Shown here in pieces: positions 58,790 through 64,000 of a stretch of DNA of 64,000 bases (positions within the stretch are counted from its first letter, which is position 1; every line of letters begins with the position of its first letter). The notes below the pieces were generated by a model. That model was not told where the DNA came from. It was given only the letters and a program-made list of their open reading frames with translations, and ran no database searches. The stretch comes from an uncultured Clostridia bacterium. Its GTDB lineage: Bacteria; Bacillota; Clostridia; Christensenellales; Aristaeellaceae. Position numbers and translations under genes: made by a program. The DNA lies in NCBI GenBank assembly GCA_934621505.1, contig CAKTUU010000007.1, forward strand, positions 13,150 to 77,149. Direction: 5' to 3'.

Positions 58790-59812
58790 ATGGAAGAGCA
58801 GCAGCATACGCCGCAGATTGAAATTCGAGGTTTATGTAAGGTGTATCCCATTCCCGGCGGCGAGGTACAGGCCCTGAACAATATCAACCTGACCATCGAA
58901 AAGGGCGATATTTACGGCATCATCGGCATGAGCGGCGCTGGGAAAAGCACCCTGATCCGCTGCCTGAACCGGCTGGATACTCCCACCGATGGGCAGGTGT
59001 TTATTGATGGCGAAAACATCTTGGCCATGAACAAGGCCCAGCTGCGGGTGACCCGCCGCCGCATGGCGATGATTTTTCAGCAGTTTAATCTGCTGATGCA
59101 AAAGACGGTGCTGCGCAACGTGCGCTATCCGCTGGAAATTGCGGGCGTACCCAAAAAGCAGGCCAACGAACGGGTGATGGAGCTTTTAAAGATCGTTGGT
59201 CTGGAGGAAAAAGCGAATGCCTACCCCGGCCAGCTGTCGGGCGGGCAAAAGCAGCGAGTCGCCATCGCCCGCGCCCTGGCCAGCGACCCGGAAATGCTGC
59301 TTTGCGACGAGGCCACCAGTGCGCTGGACCCCATGACCACCCAAAGCATTCTGGACCTTTTGCAAAGGATCAACGCGGATTTGGGCATAACCGTGGTGCT
59401 GATCACCCATGAAATGGCCGTTATTCGCCAGATCTGCAACAAGGTAGCCATTCTGGACGGCGGCAAAATGGTGGAGCAGGGCACCGTGGACGATGTATTC
59501 ATGCATACCAAATCCGCCGCCGGAAAGCGCCTGTTTGGCATCCTGCCGGAGAACGCCGACGAGGTAGCCCCCCAGCCGTCGCTGCGCATTGTCTTTGACG
59601 GGGCCGCCACCACGGACCAGCCGGTGATCAGCCGTCTGGTAAAGGAAGTGGGCATTGACATCAATATTTTCAGTGCCAACATTCATCAGCTGAACGGCAA
59701 AACCTACGGTCAGATGCTGATTCAGCGGCCCGCTGAACCGGAGGATGTGAAAAAGGTCATTGATTATCTGAAAAACGCCGGACTGACGGTTGAGGAGGTG
59801 AACCCGCAATGA
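58790..59812 (+). CDS. metN: Methionine ABC transporter ATP-binding protein MetN
   Basis: A 340-residue ATPase from the ATG at 58790, 10 bases after GGAAGGA; a GTG three codons earlier is too close to that site. Walker A is IGMSGAGKSTLIRCLN, signature LSGGQKQRVAIARALA, Walker B MLLCDEATSALDP. The C-terminal NIL/ACT-like domain (from about residue 265, IVFDGAATTDQPVISRLVKE) is the methionine-sensing domain that gives trans-inhibition in MetN. metI overlaps the stop by ATGA. Confidence 0.95.
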   Translation: MEEQQHTPQIEIRGLCKVYPIPGGEVQALNNINLTIEKGDIYGIIGMSGAGKSTLIRCLNRLDTPTDGQVFIDGENILAMNKAQLRVTRRRMAMIFQQFNLLMQKTVLRNVRYPLEIAGVPKKQANERVMELLKIVGLEEKANAYPGQLSGGQKQRVAIARALASDPEMLLCDEATSALDPMTTQSILDLLQRINADLGITVVLITHEMAVIRQICNKVAILDGGKMVEQGTVDDVFMHTKSAAGKRLFGILPENADEVAPQPSLRIVFDGAATTDQPVISRLVKEVGIDINIFSANIHQLNGKTYGQMLIQRPAEPEDVKKVIDYLKNAGLTVEEVNPQ

Positions 59813-60471
59813 GTACGGAAGCATTGCTGAAGCTGCTGTGGACGGCCACACAGAAAACCCTGTATATGACCTTTTGGAGCAGCCTGTTCGCCTATCTGAT
59901 CGGTCTGCCCCTTGGCGTACTGCTGACCGTGACCAAAAAGAACGGCATTAAGCCCGCTCCGGTGCTGAACAGCGTACTGGGCGTGGTGGTGAACTTTCTG
60001 CGTTCCATTCCCTTTATCATCCTGCTGGTCATGCTGGTGCCGGTTACCCGTCTGGTGATGGGCAAGGCCATCGGCACAGAAAGCGTGGTTTTTCCCATGG
60101 TCATCAGCGCTTTCCCCTACGTCGCCCGCATGGTGGAAAGCTCGCTGGACGAGGTGGATCACGGCATTTTGGAGGCGGCTCAGTCCATGGGTTCCACCAA
60201 CAGCCAGATCATCTTTAAGGTGCTTTTACCCGAGGCGGTTCCCTCTCTGGTAAACGGCGCGGCCATTTCGGTAACCACCATTCTGGGCTATACGGCCATG
60301 GCCAGCGCGGTTGCCGGCGGCGGCCTGGGCGTGGAAGCCATCACCACAGGTTATCAGCAGCGTCACTTTGAGGTGCTGTACTCCGCCAGCTTTGCCCTGG
60401 TGATTCTGGTACAGCTGATTACGGTTTCTGGCGGCCGGTTGACCCATTTGTTCGACCACCGCAGGAAATAA
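59809..60471 (+). CDS. metI: Methionine ABC transporter permease MetI
   Basis: A 220-residue permease with five membrane helices. The N-terminal TLYMTFWSSLFAYLIGLPLGVLL and the EAA loop VDHGILEAAQSMGSTNSQIIFKVLLPEAVPSLVNG are typical of MetI. It starts inside the last codons of metN (ATGA overlap). metQ follows after 31 bases. Confidence 0.95.
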   Translation: MSTEALLKLLWTATQKTLYMTFWSSLFAYLIGLPLGVLLTVTKKNGIKPAPVLNSVLGVVVNFLRSIPFIILLVMLVPVTRLVMGKAIGTESVVFPMVISAFPYVARMVESSLDEVDHGILEAAQSMGSTNSQIIFKVLLPEAVPSLVNGAAISVTTILGYTAMASAVAGGGLGVEAITTGYQQRHFEVLYSASFALVILVQLITVSGGRLTHLFDHRRK

Positions 60472-60502
60472 ATGCATTTGCAAAACGAAAGGAGATACCA
60501 TC

Positions 60503-61321
60503 ATGAAAAAATTGACTGCCCTCCTGCTTTGCCTGGTTCTGTCCCTGTCTGTTGCGTCTGCCGCCATGGCGAACGAAAAAATCGTGATTGGGGCTACTCC
60601 CAGCCCCCATGCCGAAATTCTGGAACTGGTCAGGGACGACCTGGCCGCTCTGGGCTACGACCTGGACATCATGGTTTTTACCGAATACCCCATTCCCAAT
60701 CCCGCTACCGCTTCCGGAGAACTGGACGCCAACTACTTCCAGCATCTCCCCTATCTGAACGCTTACAACGCCAGCGTGCCCGAAGACGAGCAGCTGGTGG
60801 CCGTTATCCCCGTCCACTATGAGCCCTACGGCATCTACGCGGGTACCAAGTCCAGCCTGGACGACATCGCCGATGGCGACAGCATCGCTGTGACCAACGA
60901 CCCCTCTAACGAGACCCGCGCTTTGCTGCTGCTGCAGGAAAACGGCCTGATCAAGCTGCCCGAGGGCGCTACTGTTGACGACCAGCTGAGCAAGAACGAC
61001 ATCGTGGAGAACCCCTACAATCTGGACATCGTTGAGATGAACGCCGAGCTGATCTCCACCGTACTGGGCGATGTAAGCTACGCGGTTATCAACGGCAACT
61101 TTGCTATCGCCGCCGGTCTGAAGCCCGGCACCGATGCCTTGAAGCTGGAAGATCCCAACGGCGAAAGCGGCAAGCTGTACACCAACTATGTGGTGGTTCG
61201 CCCCGAAGACGCGGACAAACCCTGGGTGGAAGCGCTGCGTACCGTGCTGCAAAGCGACAAGGTACGCGACTACATGCTGACCAACGAGGCCTATGCGCAG
61301 GGCGTTATCCCTGTATTCTAA
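60503..61321 (+). CDS. metQ: Methionine-binding protein MetQ (NlpA family)
   Basis: Substrate-binding protein of 272 residues with ATPSPHAEILELVRDDLAALGYDLDI, ANYFQHLPYLNAYN and ALLLLQENGLIKL typical of MetQ/NlpA. The signal peptide (MKKLTALLLCLVLSLSVASA) ends in ASA-AMA, a type I signal peptidase site; the only Cys is inside the hydrophobic core and no lipobox Cys is found at the cleavage point. So lipid anchoring, usual for this family in Gram-positives, is not evident. Codons are strongly biased to C-ending forms, suggesting high expression. A terminator follows. Confidence 0.93.
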   Translation: MKKLTALLLCLVLSLSVASAAMANEKIVIGATPSPHAEILELVRDDLAALGYDLDIMVFTEYPIPNPATASGELDANYFQHLPYLNAYNASVPEDEQLVAVIPVHYEPYGIYAGTKSSLDDIADGDSIAVTNDPSNETRALLLLQENGLIKLPEGATVDDQLSKNDIVENPYNLDIVEMNAELISTVLGDVSYAVINGNFAIAAGLKPGTDALKLEDPNGESGKLYTNYVVVRPEDADKPWVEALRTVLQSDKVRDYMLTNEAYAQGVIPVF

Positions 61322-61338
61322 ATCTTACCCATACACAG

Positions 61339-61369
61339 AAGCTGCCAGGCATTGCCCGGCAGCTTTTTT
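61339..61369 (+). terminator. Intrinsic terminator after metQ
   Basis: AAGCTGCC (61339-61346) and GGCAGCTT (61358-61365) form a perfect 8-bp stem followed by T-run. It ends next to the stop of the convergent dehydrogenase gene. Confidence 0.85.
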
Positions 61370-62188
61370 CTATTTAATGGTTTTTCCATAGTAATCGCGC
61401 AAAATGCGCTGATTCAGGCCTGCTGGCAGCAGGGTGTGCAGCCATACAGCCAAGTGCTGATCCGCCTTTGCTACCCTCAAACGGAAACGCATCCGCTTTT
61501 TTTCCGCATTTTTGACCACCTTTTGGCCTAGCGCTTCTGGCTTGAGGCCGCCGGATTCGTCATGGTGAATCACACGGCACGCCTTGTCATACTCCCGCCG
61601 ATAAGGGGATTGCTCATCCTCCATACGAGCATGCAGCCGGGTGCGGTCGCTGCCGCCTCGGTGATCGCCCGGCTCAATCAGGCATACCTGAATACCATAG
61701 GGCTTTGTTTCCATGGACAGACATTCTGCATACCCCTCCAGCGCATGCTTGCTGGCCGTATAGGCGCTTTGAAAGGGAATGCCCAGCAGACCGTTAATGG
61801 AGGAAAACAGCAGAATACGCCCCTCCCGCTGGCGGCGCATATGGGGCAAAGCCGCGGAAACCATGCGCGCCGCCCCTAAAAAGTTGGTTTCCCATACACG
61901 GCGGTATTCCTGATCGCTGGTTCTTTCGCAGGACCCCAGCACCAGCACCGCGGCGCCGCATACCAGCGCGTCCACCGATGAACTTAGTTCCAGCGCGCGG
62001 CGGACAAACCAGGCGCAGCTTTCTTCGCTGGTTACATCCAGATTCAGCTGCGCAAAGCCGGGCTGGATTTGCTCCTGAAAGGAACGGGCCCCAGCAATGA
62101 CATACCAGCCTTTATTGATGAAAGCCTGCGCTACCGCCAGCCCCAGTCCGCTGGAAGCGCCGGTAATCCATACGGTTTTCTGCTTCAT
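61370..62188 (-). CDS. Short-chain dehydrogenase/reductase
   Basis: A 272-residue classical SDR. The cofactor motif is VWITGASSGLGLAVAQAF, the Asn region DALVCGAAVLVLG replaces the common NNAG, the catalytic Ser is in LLFSSINGLLG and the YxxxK in SAYTASKHALEGYAE. The C-terminal 80 residues (EPGDHRGGSDRTRLHARMEDEQSPYRREY onward) match SDRs often annotated as acting on ketones or steroids, but no substrate can be assigned. It lies 25 bases downstream of the permease on the same strand. Confidence 0.85.
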   Translation of the reverse strand: MKQKTVWITGASSGLGLAVAQAFINKGWYVIAGARSFQEQIQPGFAQLNLDVTSEESCAWFVRRALELSSSVDALVCGAAVLVLGSCERTSDQEYRRVWETNFLGAARMVSAALPHMRRQREGRILLFSSINGLLGIPFQSAYTASKHALEGYAECLSMETKPYGIQVCLIEPGDHRGGSDRTRLHARMEDEQSPYRREYDKACRVIHHDESGGLKPEALGQKVVKNAEKKRMRFRLRVAKADQHLAVWLHTLLPAGLNQRILRDYYGKTIK

Positions 62189-62213
62189 GGGTTTTCTCCC
62201 CTTTTCTCTGGAA

Positions 62214-63350
62214 TTATGGATTCGCGGCCTGCTTTTGCAGCCGTTTGGCTACGTTTTCCTTAAGCAGGGCGTAGGCCACGGAGGTTAAAGGGATAAACAG
62301 CAGCATCCCCACAATGCCCATCAGTCCTTCCCCCAGAACAACGGCAAACAGCACCCAGATGGATGGCAGACCGATGGCATTGCCCATCACATGGGGATAA
62401 ATCAAATTGCCCTCCAGCTGCTGAATAATCAGGAACATCACTACAAACCACAGCGCCATCATAGGGTTGTTAACCAGAATCAAAAGCGCGCCAACGATAC
62501 AGCCAATCCACGCGCCAATGACAGGGATCAGCGCCGTTACGGCAATAAAAATGCTGATAAGCAGCGGGTAGGGCATGTGAAACAGCGTCATCGCCACAAA
62601 AAACAGCCCGCCCAGAATGACCGCCTCGGTGCATTGACCGGTGATGAAGCTGGAAAAGGTGCGCTGCACCAGGTGCAAAATACGCAGAATTTCCTCTACC
62701 GCCGCCGGTTTCAGATAGGCCCGCATCACCGCCTGGGCCTGCTTGGCCAGCCGCTCCTTGGCAGCCAAAAAGTAAATGGTAAACATAACGGTAAAAAAGG
62801 TGGACAGGATGTTTTGGTACACAGTGCCAATCACCGTGCCGGAGAACGCTACGCCCTTCAGCGCCAAATCCAGCATGTTTTCAATCTGGGCGTTCATTTC
62901 CTCGCCGGTACCAATGGGCAGCAGCTTGCTTAAATTCAAATACTGGCTTATCTGAATACCATAGGGCTTCAGCAGCTCGTCCAACCGTGCCACGGCTACG
63001 GGAATCGCGTTAATCACCGCCGAAATGGTATTGATAATTTCCGGCACAATCAGCGATACCAGCACAAATACCACCAGCGCCGCCAGCATTAGCACCAGCA
63101 GCATGGCCACAGGCCGCTTGGCCTTTTTTAGCCAGGGCTTGCCATCCATAAAACCCAGCACCCGCTTTTCCAAAAAGCGCATGGGTACGTTAAAAACAAA
63201 GGCCAGCGCGCCGCCGATTAAAAAGGGCGACAGAATCAGCCACAGCGCGCTCAGCATTCCCAGCAGCGACGCGCCCCGTTCCAAAAGGAAATAAAAACCG
63301 ATGAAGCAAACGCCCAGAAGCAGGATGGCCCAAAACTTCTTTTTTTCCAA
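62214..63350 (-). CDS. AI-2E family transporter (TqsA/YdiK-like permease)
   Basis: A 378-residue membrane protein with about eight helices. A promoter (TTGCTT-N17-TACAAT, minus strand) overlies the more upstream ATG at 63389, and GGGAGG lies 9 bases before a TTG at 63350, so TTG is taken as start. The family shows LILSPFLIGGALAFVFNVPMRFLEKR near the N-terminus, LVQRTFSSFITGQCTEAVILGGLFF, and the GIVGMLLFIPLTSVAYALLKE end. Members have been linked to quorum signal export, Na+/H+ exchange and other transport; the substrate here is unknown. Confidence 0.85.
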   Translation of the reverse strand: MEKKKFWAILLLGVCFIGFYFLLERGASLLGMLSALWLILSPFLIGGALAFVFNVPMRFLEKRVLGFMDGKPWLKKAKRPVAMLLVLMLAALVVFVLVSLIVPEIINTISAVINAIPVAVARLDELLKPYGIQISQYLNLSKLLPIGTGEEMNAQIENMLDLALKGVAFSGTVIGTVYQNILSTFFTVMFTIYFLAAKERLAKQAQAVMRAYLKPAAVEEILRILHLVQRTFSSFITGQCTEAVILGGLFFVAMTLFHMPYPLLISIFIAVTALIPVIGAWIGCIVGALLILVNNPMMALWFVVMFLIIQQLEGNLIYPHVMGNAIGLPSIWVLFAVVLGEGLMGIVGMLLFIPLTSVAYALLKENVAKRLQKQAANP

Positions 63351-63387
63351 AATCAGGCGCCTCCCTTCAATAAATAAATACCGTACC

Positions 63388-63416
63388 ATTGTAGCAAACC
63401 AGCGGCATAAAAGCAA
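63388..63416 (-). promoter_or_regulatory. Promoter of the AI-2E family permease gene
   Basis: On the minus strand TTGCTT (63411-63416), a 17-base spacer and TACAAT (63388-63393), placing the transcript start about 30 bases before the TTG at 63350. Confidence 0.65.
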
Positions 63417-63434
63417 ATGATGTGTCGTTCAAAT

Positions 63435-63510
63435 ACAGGCGCAAAAAACCGGCGGCCTTGTTTCAAGACCGCCTCAGCCTGTCAAAAAAGGTCGCCAAAA
63501 GCGGCCTTTT
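63435..63510. repeat. Two adjacent hairpins before the transposase gene
   Basis: GGCGGCCTTG/CAAGACCGCC (63451-63473, one mismatch), nested inside ACAGGC/GCCTGT (63435-63482), is followed by AAAAGGTCGC/GCGGCCTTTT (63486-63510). They may belong to the insertion-sequence end or act as terminators shielding the transposase from outside transcription. Confidence 0.5.
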
Positions 63511-63545
63511 CTGATATAATAGAGCCGGTTAGAATAGAGACGGTG

Positions 63546-64000
63546 ATGAAAATGCTGAAGCGAGAAACGGAACAGCGGCAAGCAATCGAGATGCTATGTG
63601 TGGACATGTTGGCGCCAAAGGATCATTTGCTGCGGAAGATCGACGCAGCGGTGGATTTCACGCACATCTATGAGCTTGTGGAGGATTTATACTGCGAGGA
63701 TAACGGACGGCCAGGCTGCGATCCGGTGGTGCTGTTCAAGCTGGTGCTGATCCAGCATCTGTTCGGGATCCGTTCGCTGCGGCAGACCATGCGGGACGCA
63801 GAAGTGAACGTGGCATATCGCTGGTTTCTGGGGTATACCATGTCGCAGAGTCTTCCGCACTTTACGACGATCAGCTATGCGTTCTGCCATCGCTTTACGG
63901 CGGAAGTGATCGAGGGCGTGTTCCGCTGGATCCTGGAGGAAGTGGCTCGGGCGGGATATCTGTCGCCGGAGGTGGTGTTTGTGGACGGAACGCATATCAA
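63546..64000 (+). mobile_element. IS1182-type transposase, N-terminal part (truncated by window edge)
   Basis: The frame is open from the ATG at 63546 to the window end (about 151 residues). It reads MLAPKDHLLRKIDAAVDFTHIYELVEDLY, DNGRPGCDPVVLFKLVLIQHLFGIRSLRQT, VNVAYRWFLGY and ends VVFVDGTHIK, where the Asp of VDGT is the first acid of the DDE triad. This is the N-terminal DUF772-type region of IS1182/IS5-like transposases. A TATAAT lies at 63515-63520. The terminal inverted repeat could not be located without the other end of the element. Confidence 0.85.

Noticed and set aside
58514..58790. SAM riboswitch upstream of metNIQ
   Set aside because: The leader is occupied by a short reading frame with its own ribosome-binding site, and I could not form the four-helix SAM-I core; a covariance search would settle this.
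1..64000. CRISPR arrays, tRNA or rRNA genes
   Set aside because: No regularly spaced repeats and no cloverleaf or rRNA-like stretches were seen in the short intergenic gaps on either strand.

Overview
The window reads as a chromosomal segment of a spore-forming, fairly GC-rich member of the Clostridia (Bacillota). The sporulation set (YabP, YabQ, SpoIVB, SpoIID, a SpoIIQ-like LytM protein), the DivIC, HprK and HslV/HslU orthologues, LexA with a Cheo-box-like operator, ribosomal protein L27 with a cleavable N-terminus next to the protease Prp, and an Rnf-type ferredoxin oxidoreductase all point that way. The exact order or family cannot be fixed from the sequence alone. Genes are densely packed with many ATGA overlaps, and no gene-free stretch exceeds about 280 bases. 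I saw no tRNA, rRNA or CRISPR array.

Layout. 1-10132 (+): 3' end of topA, trmFO, a secreted alpha/beta-hydrolase-like protein, hslV, hslU, mtaD and three glycosyltransferases. 10103-12223 (-): a small unknown protein, lexA and a tyrosine recombinase. 12379-18270 (-): rnhA, proC and an rnf operon (C-D-E-A-B) that has no rnfG. 18424-21466 (-): recN, argR, nadK behind one promoter carrying a palindrome. 21529-27854 (-): tlyA, dxs, ddl, a membrane-fused MurF-type ligase and a hydrolase. 27947-32679 (-): a GNAT acetyltransferase, an EF-G paralogue, Ppx/GppA, DivIC, YabQ and YabP.

32734-41815: bioY behind a strong promoter and a perfect 14-bp palindrome (+); proA (-); then (+) a membrane sugar-nucleotide dehydratase, tadA, a Cof-type phosphatase, hprK, asnS and spoIVB. 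41887-47293 (-): an XRE regulator, a sugar-binding-fold/HTH regulator, glmS, a SpoIIQ-like LytM protein and spoIID. 47423-48754 (+): a D,D-carboxypeptidase, convergent with a two-component system and a DUF4342-type protein (48675-51411, -). 51615-55422 (+): rluB followed by three unfamiliar genes ending in an Hsp70-like ATPase with C-terminal membrane segments. 55445-57268 (+): rplU-prp-rpmA and a DUF554 protein. 57275-61321 (+): ahcY, a Cys/Met-rich leader peptide with terminator, then metNIQ. 61370-64000: a short-chain dehydrogenase and an AI-2E-type permease (-), then the start of an IS1182-type transposase (+).

The two strongest candidates for something undescribed are the leader peptide/terminator/antiterminator arrangement before metNIQ, which looks like ribosome-mediated attenuation where a riboswitch or T-box would be expected, and the three-gene module at 52346-55422 built round a membrane-tethered actin/Hsp70-fold ATPase. 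Also notable: loss of rnfG from a fully overlapping rnf operon, a MurF whose N-terminal domain is replaced by membrane helices, a regulator with a sugar-binding fold at its N-terminus and its HTH at the C-terminus, an EF-G paralogue with altered GTPase motifs, and a palindromic operator over the bioY start region. S-adenosylhomocysteine handling appears at both ends of the window (mtaD; ahcY with metNIQ).
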